A stretch of DNA of 64,000 nt, taken from Parascedosporium putredinis (taxonomy: Eukaryota; Ascomycota; Sordariomycetes; Microascales; Microascaceae). The notes under the pieces are model-generated. The model saw only the letters and a program-made list of their open reading frames with translations. It was not told the origin of the DNA and ran no database searches. The DNA is taken from contig CASHTG010000012.1 of assembly GCA_949357655.1 (NCBI GenBank), positions 2,728,001 through 2,792,000 on the forward strand. The letters run 5' to 3'. Numbering within the stretch: the stretch's first letter is position 1; every line of letters begins with the position of its first letter. Shown piece after piece: positions 38,701 through 50,591 of this stretch. A program made the translations under genes and the position numbers.

Positions 38701-40349
38701 AGAGGAGGGGAGAGGGGGAGGAGAGGGGTAGGAGAGAAAAGAAATAAAATCATACTAATGGAGATCTTGATTTAGTACGCACATGTGCGACAAGAGAGAG
38801 CGAGGCAAGCGAGAACACGAAACAGGTCCCTTCGTCCTCCCCTCATTACTCAAATACCAACGTAACCATTATCCGCCGTTTATCTGCATCAAGCCGGCTA
38901 CGTTTCTTTTTTTTTCCTACACAGGGTAGCTAGGCGCCGTAATTCGCCGTCCTACACCTCGCGCCCTGCCGTCCTCCACGAAGCCCAACTACGGATACAA
39001 ATGTGAGATGTGATGGATCGCCAGTGACAGTCGCGTTAATGGTCTTCTAGAAACCCGACATGGTTGGCTTCTCAGCTCGACTTGTGTTTTATAGCCCCTC
39101 GTTGCATCAGGTCCATGTCCACCCTGTCGCAATAATTGGTGATCTATTAGTGGCGGCGGCGGCACAACCCTGGAGTGGAAGAGGATTCAGGACAAAAGCC
39201 TGGAGCCGTTGCGCCACACTAAATTCTCAGTACCCCTGAAATAGCTTTTTATTTCTTTTCTTTTTCGCTTGTGCTTTTATTGTTGTGCCCTCGAAAAGGT
39301 GGTGTCCAAATGGTAATAGCCGGTTCGCCAATGGGGGAGCTAATCGAGGATGTCTATAATCTAAGCCCCATCGATAAGATCATCCTTCAAAACTACACTA
39401 CATACTTAATGCGCGACCCTCTTGTCACTCTAGCCAACGTGGCCCGCCGTGTTGTTGCTTGGGGATGCGTGTCTCTCTGCAGGCCTGCTTGGGATGCTTG
39501 ACAATATGTCGTTAACTCGCAAAACGCCCCGATAGGACAGCCTGCTCTGCCAAGGCTGACTTTCTTCTATGCGCACCCCTCCCCTTCCCTTTGCCATAAG
39601 GACAAGCGCAATGAAGAAAAAGGAATAAGCAAAGAAAGAGAGAGGACCCAAGAAAAGGAAATCAAAAAAGCAGAGTAGACTGAGAATAGGTACTGTTGGA
39701 CGAAGACAGGAGACAATCCGGGCTCTCTATCCTGATGGGCAGGATGGGCACGAAGAAAAGGGTAGTGGAGTTATCGATCATGAGCCTGGCAGAGAAGACA
39801 GATGGGGAGCGGTAGCCGCCTGGCGGTGGACCCTAGAGCTCGTATTGCTTGGCTTTCGGACGACCTTGAGCTCATGGTCTAAGAGATGAAACAAGCACTT
39901 CATTTGATAGACTTTCAATCCGAGCGTAACACCTCTAAAGAGAATCTTGGGTAGCCTACCTCGAAAGCTGTAAAAATACATTGCCCACCCCCTCACCTGG
40001 TTTCCACTTTGGCCGTCGTACTGGTAGCGATAAGATGCTCGTTGGCTAAAGCGCAGGGTCCTCTTCGTCGTACCCACATGTTTTACAACGATTCCCCAGT
40101 TTCTTTACGGAAGAATGTATGTCTCACGGGGTATTTTGTTGGATCCATTACTTTGCCAACTCCCCTATGCCCCCTTCCCCCTCTATAAGAAAAGGAAACT
40201 CTATGAGGAGGGAATTTGGGAAATTCGTGTATTTCAGCATAGATTCCTTGCCTCGGAAGAACAGTCTAGTGTAGATCCATAAATGCCTAGCTTAACAGGT
40301 CGTTTGTCATTATCGGTGCCGGGATGGATTGCTTGAATAAGCAGGGAGC

Positions 40350-40387
40350 TATGTAGGAGCGTGGAGCAGTTATGTAGGAGCGTGGAG
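40350..40387. repeat. Short direct repeat, period 21
   Basis: The 17-mer TATGTAGGAGCGTGGAG occurs at 40350-40366 and again at 40371-40387 after a 4-bp spacer. No function is visible. Confidence 0.85.
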
Positions 40388-42207
40388 AAGCTTCATGGGC
40401 CAGACCCTCCTGAGCTTGTCCTTTCTAATCTTGGAGCTTTGATAAGCGTGATATTTGCCAGATCGAGCGGGCATGGAGGTATCGGAGAGAAGTGCCCGTT
40501 TTCTGGAGTGTCACACTTGCAGCCCCCAACCGAGGCGGGCAAAAATTGAAGCCTAGGACAACTGAACTGTTTGAAGGGGGGAATAGAAACTCTCGTATTT
40601 GGGGGTAGAAGTGGTGGTGGAACGAATGCTTGTCGTGCTTGTCTGACCCATGACCAACTAGATCTGCACATAGGGAGCCTCATGCGCTCACCATTTACGC
40701 TAAATCAGCCTGATCATTAGGCCAAAATGACCCCCAACTTTTGTGGCGACGGGTGTAAAAGAGACAAAGAGAAGAAGAAGAGGAGAGGGGGAGGGGGTGG
40801 AGAGAGGGCGAGAAACCGAGAGATCAAGAGAGCGAACAAGGAGAGAAAAAGCAAAGTTGATGGCAAGACAAAGCCCACATCCGAGAATCTTCCACTCTCC
40901 TCATTTCCACGCGAGCGTTTCAGGGAATCTCTCGAGGGATTTCGATAACGATGTCTCAGGACGGCTAAGACCCAGAGCCATTAGAGTCCGGCTCGACATC
41001 AGATCACCATGGCAATGATTCCGAGCTTGAATGTCCGATTTCAGACCACATCACATGTCCTGATACCGGCGAAACGAACTCGATAGAGACTCTGCGCGGA
41101 CCTCCCTCGGCGATCCAAAGATCGAGCCACGCTCTCTGTCGTTCCCGATGAAGCGCAGGACGGGTCTCCCGGGGATCGGACCAGGTCTTGGAACTAAGCG
41201 AGTCGTTTCGATCCATGTTACGTCGTGGGCCGGCAACACAGTCTTGGAAAAAGGCAACGAGGACCCAAGAAAAGCGAACTTGGCTAAGAGCCCGACGGCA
41301 GCAGCTGCCTCTCAGATGCTCGATGGACAAATCGACCGCAAGGCCACGGCAGATGTCGGGACCGACGCTGGGCCCGCCTCCACCTGTGTTGTAAATATGC
41401 CGTAATGCATGCCCAGGCGTCGGCGGCGCCTCTAAGAAGCAACGTGATGAGCTGGCATATGGCAACCAAGCACGATGTGCAGGGTCTTTTGCCCTCACCC
41501 GCCACTGGCAAGCTGGAGAGCCGTTGTAGCGTTCGCATCCACCAGGCTAATCCCAATCTCGCCCTTTAGGTGCGGATTTCAGCTTGATGGGCATCGGATA
41601 GGATAGGGCGGCCTCCCCCTCCGCCACTTGGAAACGGAGCGACACAAGTAATGAAGCGTAGACCTGCATGATTTTCGGGTTGCATAATTACATGCCCGTT
41701 CGATGGCTGGGCTCGCTCAAAGACGAGAGGATCTCCCTCTCCGCTCATTACTCACCGCCAACCTTTAGCCCGGCCTCATTCCTACAAACCTGAAGCCAAC
41801 CCAGCGGGTCGTCGAGCCACGAGTCGTACACGCTCCCGCCCGAGCTAATCTCAGGAGCCTACTGCGCGCCTCCCTTTGTTTGAGATGAGAAAGGACAACA
41901 ATACGTGGGAGGGGGCAGGGCTCCTGCGTGCCGCCGTCGCGCCTCGAGACTGACAAGCACCGACACCGGCCCATCGTGTCGTGCCGTGTCGTGTCGAAAT
42001 GTGATTGTCATATACATTTGTTGTCGATCGTTCGAGCAGTCCCCATCCACTTGCCAACCCCAACTCATTGCTTTTGCGTAAGAACTTCACCGCGCCCCTG
42101 GTCATCCTCAGGACCAAGGAGCCTCTCGGGTGTGTGGCTGGTCATACACCAGCACCCAAAGGGGCCCGAGCGGCGCGCTGGTGGAAGAGAGGAAAGCTGA
42201 AGGGAGG

Positions 42208-42223
42208 CACACACACACACACA
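42208..42223. repeat. (CA)8 microsatellite
   Basis: A perfect CA run in an otherwise unannotated stretch. Confidence 0.9.
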
Positions 42224-45200
42224 GGGCTGCGGAGAAAGAAAAGAGTTTGAGGATGGGCGGTGACACGAAAGTGTGCCGGAAATCCTGTGAACATGAACGC
42301 AGCATGTCATACGCCTACCGAGCAGCAGCAGCAGAAGGCAGGGAGGGGGCGGGGTCGGCGATGGAGGCGCACTCTAGGTTGGCGCATAAGCCTAGGAAAC
42401 TACGGACAGACGGCGGCAAGGGTGCGGATGGGAGGAGTTCTCTAACCCTCGCACGGCATTCCTGTGCCTTCTGTTCCTCTCGCCTCGCTTTGAAGTTTAG
42501 CATTGGTTCCCAACGAGAGAAATCTGACGGGGATATTTTCAGTAATGAATGATATAATTAGCAAGCATCATCATGTCATCGTGATCCAAAGTTTTACCGA
42601 GTAGCCCGTATCAGCTCCGCGGGCTATACCGGAAGAAGCCCGGATGAAGATGAAAAAAACTCAGCCATTGTCGTAATACGCCCGGTCGCGTCACCGAAGT
42701 AGAAGAATCGGCGGTAATCTAGGCGGTAGGCCTCCTTCCTAGGTCGCAGGGCTGGCCTGGAACGCTTCCAATGTTACATGGCAAAAGACGCCGTTTCTTG
42801 GTGCTGCGCCAGAAAATCGCGAACCAAGTAAATCCGTCCACGGCGCACTTCACCTGAGCGCAGGCTTTGCCGTTCGTTGTTTGGTTGCCTACGAGCCACG
42901 CTCTTATGCCGTGGAAGCGCAAGCCTATTTATTTTCGGAACGGATAACAGTGGTATCGGGCGCCATCCTTCGTGCGACGACACCATCATCACGGTCTTGC
43001 TCCCACTTTCGATCTCATAGGGCCGAAAACCAGCCATTCCACAACGTCCACCGGACCAAGCTTTTCTCCCAGAGCGTGAATGGCGTAGAAGTTGGATCAT
43101 CGAGTGGATGTCAAGTCTGAAAAGGTATGTCTCCACCTTCGCCTCACTGGCGAGCATTGATAGAAATAGATCGATGGATGGGTCCAAGAGTAGAATAGGT
43201 CAGCGCATGCGCCTGCCCCTCACGGAGACATTATGCGCCGCCGGACACCCCCAAAACGAAATCACGTTTTGATCCCGAACGAGATCATCTCCTCTACTCA
43301 TAACGCTAGAGGCATTGAAGAAGGAAAGTCTGAGGAGCAGTATCGGTGACAGAGCTTGTGTTACTAGCTAGTTGACAGCTTCCTGCCGAGGTGGGGGTAT
43401 CCCTCGGTAACGAGATCCCCAGGACACGAAGCTTATCAATCCCCACGGGTGTAAGCCGCGCTTGGTGGCCCCGCCGATCAATATACTGGAGGATGGAGGA
43501 GCGTGGGCGTGCCCAGGGATAGCAGTCCTGTGTAACAGGTTCGATGATGGGGAGGGGGACGGTGACCAAAAGAAAGGAGGCTTCGAAGAGAGGGCAACAC
43601 CATTCATCATTCATCTGTCTCGGGTGGTGGCAGGAACAAAGCGCCCAAAGCAGGGGCGATCACAGTAATCAACATTAACAGAAGGGAATCGCTCAGTTGG
43701 CACAAATGGATGTCCCGCGACAGACGAGGACCCAAATCTGGGACGGGGAGGGATAGATAGTCCAACAACGAGAAATGAACCCCATGATGAAGGCCGCAGA
43801 GATTCCGCCGAAAGGAAATCAAGGTCTGGAGAGGTCCTTAAGTTGGCTGTCATCCCAAAGTGGCACGGGCGCGTGTCAGGAGTCTGAGGACAGCACATTG
43901 AGGGACATGGCTCAAGGTCAACCCTTAAAGCAATTCGAACAGATTCCAGGGGTCTTGGCCTCCGTGAGACGTCAGACGATCCAGGCTCTTTGAAGAAGTA
44001 AACCGGGCCCTGACTAGGATATCACCTTTATGGACGTGCCATCTCTGAGAAGGCGGGGAGGGATCCAAGGGCAGAGGGTCGGTCACTCGTCGCTCGACGA
44101 TGCTGCCTAACAAGACGGTTGACTATAAAGACCAAAAATGAGAAGCGAAAGAAACGTGCTCATTCTGCCTGCTACAAGTCAAGCCGATGCTCTCTTGAAT
44201 GGTTTCAGCGCTAGATAAACTCTTGAGCTGTGGCTCCGAAACCTGGGAAAAGGGCGCGATGATGGCAGCAAGGTTGGCCATAGGCATCTTCAACGGCGAT
44301 AACGAGACAAACGCCAATCTTCTCCTGTAACACGGGCGTAAAGGCCAGTGAAGGGATCGTTCTCTCTGTTTAGGATGGAATGCGTCTCACTAAAAGGCAA
44401 TTGTTCCTGGGTGAACAGGGCAAATTCGAACCTAGAGGCATCGCTGTATCCTCAGCTTAGCCAATCTTAAGAATATTAGGAATGGCAAGTGAATGGCAAG
44501 TTACTCGACGGCGTCTAGTAGAGATGCAACCCCGTCCGTAACTCCTTGGTGGATAAGAGCAAGGCAAGCCTAGGCACACCTATGAACATTTATTAGTCGC
44601 AATAGCCGGTGCTGTTGGTTTAGCCCAGGGGCTTAACGCAACACTAAAGGATCATATATACCCACCCTTTCGAGCTTCGGGTCGGATCGTAATAAATTGC
44701 AAAAGTCCTGCATTTTCAAATGACCTTCCGGCCCCAGTAATGAGGCGACGATGATTGCCCGCTCAACTCTCAAGCTGCAATCAAAGTGGCGGCAGGGTTG
44801 GTACCAAGCACGACGCCACCAGGACGCAACTGATGGTTGGTGCTGATATTGAAAGTGACGCGCTGTCGCGATAGCTGGGGCGGGTCGGAATAAAAGGATC
44901 CATGGATCAATCGCACGGAATATTATTAGATAGATCTCGAGGACTCGGTGGAGGCTGATTAATGGCCTTGGAGTCGTCTTTCATCCTGCGTCTGACGTCA
45001 GCAGCGCAAGTAAGCTTCCGCAAACCAACACTCACTCAATTGGTGTGACCCAACCGTCAGCCCCCAACGAAACAGCTTTTTTTCTGTCGCCATTCAGACC
45101 TTCGAGCTTGAACTAGAGCTGCCGCGCGTGACCGAGACTCCGCATGACCGCGCCCGAGCAATACACCCACAACGCAACTGCCCCCGATATGCGGACATCT

Positions 45201-45322
45201 CTTCTATGAGCTAAATCAGAGCGAGGGCTCTCTCGGAAGACCAACACATCCGCTCGACCTCGACACTCACCCTCCTCAGCAAACTAGCGAGCGGCCGCGG
45301 AACTCCCCTCAATAGTTATATC

Positions 45323-46593
45323 ATGAAACCATACATCGCCATCCCGGCTACTCTAGCCTTAGTCTATCGTGCTTGGTCGCACAAGTCTTTGACCACAGCC
45401 GGATTAGTGGCCGCCGCCTTGACAGCAGCGGCCCATGCCTATCACCCCTGGAGTCTGCCGTTTGCGCTCCTCTGCATCTTCTTCCTTACCGGAACACGAG
45501 CGACCAAGGTGAGTTGAAGTCGAGTCAGCATTAGGCGAGTTATTCTTACCAACACAGTGAGCTTAGGTCAAGAAAGATATCAAAGCCACCTTGACAATTG
45601 CCTCCAAAGGCTCCTCTGGCGGGGAAGGGCCCCGAAACCATATCCAAGGTATGTATATCACCATCATCGACTTGGTAAGCGCTGAGAAATAACCGGATTT
45701 GTTTGTCTCCAGTCCTTGCAAATTCCCTTGTCGCGTCCGTCCTAATCGTCCTGCATGCGCTTCAACTTGACCGCCGGCAAAAGTTTCTACCCCGTCTAGA
45801 TGAATCGCCCCGCGGCTTCTGCTACCCTTGGGGGTGATCTTCTTGTCGTAGGGGTGATCGCCCACTATGCTGCCGTGACTGCTGATACCCTGAGCTCCGA
45901 ACTTGGCATCTTATCCAAGAGCCCCCTCGGCTCATCACTTCGTTCAGTTTTCGCCAAGTCCCTCCCGGGACCAATGGCGGTGTTACTCTTACCGGCACCC
46001 TAGCAGGTGCCCTAGGCTCCGCTATCATCGCCATTTCCTCGTCCCTGCTTCTCCCCATGTGCCAGGATGGAAGTTCGCTAGGTAGTTACGAGGGCGGCGG
46101 GTGGACCCTGCAACGCAGACTCATTTTTGCCGCCGCCGTTACACTCTGGGGGACGCTCGGAAGCCTCTTGGACAGCATTCTAGGCGGACTACTCCAAAGA
46201 ACTGTGAAGGATCGACGCACTGGAAAGATCGTTGAGGGTGAGGGCGGCGAGCGAGTGTTGATCTTGTCGGAGTCAACTCACACTCCCCTCTCGCCGATTG
46301 AATCGGCCGTTCTGTCCGGTGAGGGCGACCACGCCGTCGAGCACATGGATCCCACAGTTTCAACGTCGTACAAGGCCAGTGCAGACTCACCCAAGCGTAG
46401 ATTTGACCCCAGTACAAAGCACCGCAGAGCCAGCTTTGGTGATGAACGCCCTTCTAGGGTGGTTGAGAATGGCCGGGACGTTCTCGATAATAATCAGGTC
46501 AATTTTTTGATGGCCTTGATCATGAGTTTAGGCGCGATGGTCGTTGCTGGCTATGTCTGGGATATCCCTCTGCGAACCATCCTGCCACATTAG
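45323..46593 (+). CDS. DUF92/TMEM19-family integral membrane protein
   Basis: Multi-pass membrane protein of the DUF92 family (human TMEM19). Its biochemical role is not established. The N-terminus has hydrophobic segments, then the loop motif GSSGGEGPRNHIQ. The family signatures ADTLSSELGILSKS and, further on, PPGTNGGVTLTGTLAG mark the core, followed by membrane segments (GSAIIAISSSLLLP; AVTLWGTLGSLLDSILGGLLQ), a soluble Ser/Glu-rich insert and a C-terminal span (LMALIMSLGAMVVAGYVWDI). Start 45323, first ATG of the hydrophobic frame. Introns are 45509-45566 and 45649-45712. The frame changes near 45831 (a G run with one extra or two missing) and near 45920 (C run one short), so the product is about 382 residues. 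An MFS-like gene follows in the same orientation 0.4 kb on. Confidence 0.88.
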
Positions 46594-47002
46594 TTTTGGG
46601 TATTCCTAAGAGGTGTGCATGTTGCGCGAGTGTAGGCAGACAGTAATAGAACAGAATTTGCCGAAACAATCGCCATCCAAAAACACAAATCATGATGGAT
46701 TTCGTTCATACGAGCCGTGTTCCTTCCTCTTAGTGGCTCGTGCCTTCCGTTCTTTCCATCTGCCCCTTGCCATTCTCGAGAGTGTCCATATATCAATTGA
46801 TTCGAATTCGTGTAGGCTTGAGACCTACTTACACGTTGCATGCTCAGGACACCCAGTTCTCCTTTACGCTAGTCCTCCGTAGAGACTTTCCAACAACAAA
46901 ATCGGGTCCCTCAGCTAAGTCTATCCATCACATTAGTCTGTCTTATATCACATCACCACCTCTCATTCATCACTATTTTGCAACATTGTTTAGTGTTCGG
47001 CT
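46594..47002. other. Short spacer before MFS-like gene
   Basis: The 3' flank of the DUF92 gene and probably the promoter or 5' exon region of the next gene. It contains the palindrome ATCAATTGAT at 46792-46801. No supported coding sequence. Confidence 0.5.
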
Positions 47003-49785
47003 GTGAGGCTCGGTATCGAGATACCGCTGGATGCGGAGCTGCAGGACCAAGCCTCGGTGCCCTGCACGCCATGCCGCTTTTGGTCCAGAAGGGATTCTCT
47101 GGGGCAGGTTATCTACCGAGCCTCGCTAGCAGCCGCGTCTTTTATTAACCCGAAGCGTTTTCGACATCGCCAGCCTACAGCACTGGAAACAAGGCTAGGA
47201 CATCCCTCAGGACCATGTTCCCTGACTCCAACCTACAGGAAGGGTTACGTGGCGACGCTACAAAGAGATGGACCGAATCTAGAGAAGCGATATCTCCAGC
47301 CTCCCCTCCGGTATTGCTCCCCGAAAAAGAAGAAGGTATCTATCCAGATCGTTCCGGGGTTTTTGTAGGCTACCAACATCTAAGCAACCTTCTAATTGCC
47401 GGTTCTCCCACCCAGATCCTTACCGGCCGGCACTTCGACTCCTAAACTACGCTCGGTCTTCTGAGAGCTCCCTGAAGCCTGTCGAAAATTTGCTCAAGCC
47501 TCTCGCAAAGAGAAAATCTATTGACAACTATGCTATGAATTAGCAATCCGGCAAATACAATGCTAGAGGTCTTAGCCCGCGAGGTAAAGAACTAGGCATC
47601 CTTAGCCAAGGTCCCCATGGCGAACGAAGTATTCGTCAAGTTGTCCATGAACTCGAGCGCCTAAATGTACCCTCTGAGATGGCCTCCGGAGCGACAGACT
47701 TTTCTTCCACGCGGGACAATCGCCAGGTAGTTTACTCTACCCCAAAACTGCAATCACCTAGACGACAAGATAGCACGTACGGTATATACAGCAACATGGT
47801 TGAATCATACCGGGGAAACGTTGCCGACCGTCATTCAAGGTCAAGCTCCCTTCCGAACCGTCTCCAGACCTACACAGTAGTCAGGCGTAACGCCTCGGAG
47901 GACCCTTTCGAAATTAGAAAAAGACGAAGTGAGAATGGACTAGCAACGCATGGAAAGAACTCGTCCTTCATCCTATACACCGAGACTCACGACGTAGCTT
48001 GCGCAAAAGAGCATAAGGAGACGGAGCAAGAGTGCCGCGATCCGGAACAAAATTGTATCCCCAGCATGGACGGCCCATCAGACCGAGCTAACCGAGTGCC
48101 ACCAACAAAAAGCCTTCGTAGGCGGGACCAACCCGGGGTATTTGAGCCTCCTCAGCAGACAGTTCTGGACCTCACCCCACAAGACTGGTCCCTTTCTCGC
48201 AAAGCCTTTGCCGCAGCCGTATCATGCTACAACTTAGCGGCCATCTACATCATTATCGGGCTATTTTTTGGCCTTGCTTCTCTGATTGAACAGCCACCCG
48301 GGCTTGATGGTACATCCGTCAACTGGATGCTCTACGCCAACGTATGGTGCTTCTTGGGGATGATGGGGCCGGTTTCATTTCTATGGCCCCTCCCACCCCT
48401 TCAAGGAAGAAAAGCTTATATTTCTGGTGGATTTGTGTTGACGTTGCTATTCCTGGTTCCTCAGACTATGGCCCTGCGAGTAGACCGCTATCTTATTGCG
48501 ACTGGCTAGAGGCACGCTTTCTTAGTTTCGAGGACCTTGGTGGGGGCTTCTTTGGGCTTGGTGCAGATGAACTCGTTTTCATCACTAATTGATCTCTATG
48601 GAGCATCGAGCCTAGGAAAGTCGGAAGACGCAAGGAGCCATGGTGGGGGATGGGAACGTGGTTGGGGATCTGGGCCTGGTGCTCAGTGGGGATGCCAGCT
48701 TTCGGATTTGCTATAGGGCAGATCCTCGTCCAAGGGCGGCCTTTATATTGGGCGATGTACGCATCGATGCTTATCGTCACGATGAGTTTGCTGATTAATC
48801 TGGCCCTTCCAGATACACGAGGACCGCGCAGCATTCTAAGGCTACAGGAACGTGACGATTTGCAGCTGTCAGGAGAAGTGACCTTGCACCGAACTCAAAG
48901 GCGTTCCAGGTGGTGGGGGAGGAGGTGCAACATGGTTCTCTTCTCTTGTATGAAATGCTTCGCCAGCCTGGTTTCCTGGCTATCGCACTTTATACGGGCT
49001 GGGTCCACGGCCAAGCAATCTTCGTTACCATGATCCTCGCCTCTCTCGCGTCGCGGACCTACGACCAACTCCTCTACAAGTTGGACGCACCATCCTGATA
49101 GCAGCGACAGGGCCTTTTGCAGCAATTATTTTCTCGACCGGAGGATACTTTTCGAGGGGAATCCATGCCGTTGGTCGCGCCATACTAAGAGCAGGGGGCA
49201 GACTCGGTTTCAATATTTGTATGGAGGACCATCTCCATTACATCACTGCTTGCCCTGATGATGGGGTACACACGGGCCTCGGCCGGCCCTTCAGTGTCAT
49301 TTGCCTGGCCAGTCATCCTTGCCACGGGAATTGGGTTTCTTTCCGTCATAGCCATTGTGGATTGCCACGTTTTGATCATGGAGACGTTCGACTGTTCGGA
49401 TCTGGTTCTGGTACCAGAAAATCATCACGAGGTGGAACGTCGACGAGTTCAGTATTCCTCGCACCCTCGGGTTTCTGCTGGGATAGCTTGCTACCATGGC
49501 TTCGGTTGCCTCTTCGCGGCGGCGGCTACGACTTTGGGCGTTATAGCTAACGAACGACAGCTAAACCTACAAATGACGGTGGGTTCTGTAGCTGGCGTTT
49601 TCTCATTACTCACGGTTACCGCCTTATCCGCCCTCGCCCCCGTGAGGAGAATGGAACTCCAGCCACCGCTGCCAGGGGCCAGCGGTGTCGGTCCCATAGG
49701 GGAACGGTCCGTTGCAGTTTCTTTGAGCTGGGCCACATGTCGAGATGGAGCGAGATCCACGCCCAGCATAGGTCGGCCCGTCTGA
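47003..49785 (+). pseudogene. MFS-like membrane transporter, broken by stop codons and frame breaks
   Basis: Resembles a fungal family of MFS-like (often labelled polyamine-transporter-like) membrane proteins with a long polar N-terminus. Polar coding sequence (47003-48160) leads to membrane spans: AVSCYNLAAIYIIIGLFFG, MLYANVWCFLGMMGPVSFL, GGFVLTLLFLVPQTMAL, then GTWLGIWAWCSVGMPAFGF and others. The late motif DCHVLIMETFDCSDL and SSHPRVSAGI match the family ending as I remember it. Two in-frame TAG codons (47541-47543, 48507-48509) interrupt it. At the second, family logic predicts Trp between Gly and Arg, so TGG to TAG is likely. Frame breaks near 47205, 47425, 48643, 48908 and 49082 (one short each) and 49190 (one extra or two missing) resemble errors elsewhere in the window. 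The true start is not determined: no ATG opens the first frame, so an upstream exon is possible. It may be a real pseudogene, or a gene damaged by sequencing error plus true nonsense changes. Confidence 0.7.
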
Positions 49786-50591
49786 CAAGAATTTCGCATC
49801 AAGGGCCTTCTATGGGGGAAAGAGGGGTAAGCGCAGGCCGCTTTTGGCCAGCTCCCCGAGGTGGAGAGTTGCGGCACCTGGACTCTGAGCATTGGTCCAT
49901 CCGGCAAGCGTCACACATGACGATCTCAAAGGTGAAGCCAATGCCGACGGCTATCGGCTCGGTGAGAACAGCAGCGCAGGAGAGCATAGGAAGTCCGCCC
50001 CAAGAGGAAAATGAGAAGTGTTAAAAAGCCCAATGAATTTTGTTGCAACCGCTCTTGAAGAGGTTGACGCTGATTTGCGAAACAGAACTCCCAAACTCCG
50101 CCTAATGGACAACATTCCTAGAACAAGTAGTCCTAAGAAGTAGAAATGCTAAATACAAACAGAAAAAGAAAGTAAGAAAAGAAAAGAGAAAAAAAAAGAA
50201 GAAAAAGAAAGGCCCAGGCTAATCCTATCCTACACTCTGCGTTTTTGGTGACTTGCGCTTGTTCCCCCTCCACCGGAAAAAAAAAAAAGTCTAATGGTCG
50301 TCCTCCTAGCTATCTCTAAGGATCAAAGGAAGAAACATGTATGAATCAAAATATGGTTACAGGCCGGTCGCGTCTGGGTATCATATAGACCGATCCCGAG
50401 CGCAAACTCAGGATTGTGAAATAAAGGGCGCACAGAAAAGGAAGAGAGTGCTGAGAAATGGAAGATTAAGAGGACAAAGGAGATGAGGAGAAAAAGAAAA
50501 AGAAAGAAAGAATATGGTTGGAATGGCGGGGAGAGGCATGGAAAGAGACAGAGGGAGAGAGTGAGGCGAATACACTTCCATCACCTCAAGC
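49786..50591. other. Spacer between convergent genes
   Basis: 3' flanks of the MFS-like gene (plus) and the CFEM gene (minus). A/G-rich tracts at 50160-50210 and 50480-50570. No coding sequence was recognised. Confidence 0.6.

Larger units (their letters stand above)
31246..45322. other. 14-kb gene-free region
   Basis: No recognisable protein-coding gene, tRNA, rRNA or transposon was found by eye. The first kilobase is the CMR1 upstream region, including a GT microsatellite. The rest holds poly-A and A/G tracts (32540-32570, 32745-32766), a CCCAAA run, a purine-rich block (40764-40856) that gives low-complexity open frames, and a CA repeat at 42208. Base composition looks ordinary, without the AT-rich signature of RIP-mutated repeats. 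Genes with many short exons or non-coding RNAs could be missed by eye. Confidence 0.55.

Noticed and set aside
40743..41018. Lys/Arg/Glu-rich open frames
   Set aside because: Direct product of an A/G-rich low-complexity tract.
41004..41498. 164-codon minus-strand open frame with a plus-strand counterpart
   Set aside because: No conserved motif in either reading and no intron or start context that decides between them.
44415..44470. tRNA-like B box (GGTTCGAA on minus) with an A-box-like GGCTAAGC
   Set aside because: The boxes are only about 28 bp apart and the arms do not pair as a cloverleaf.
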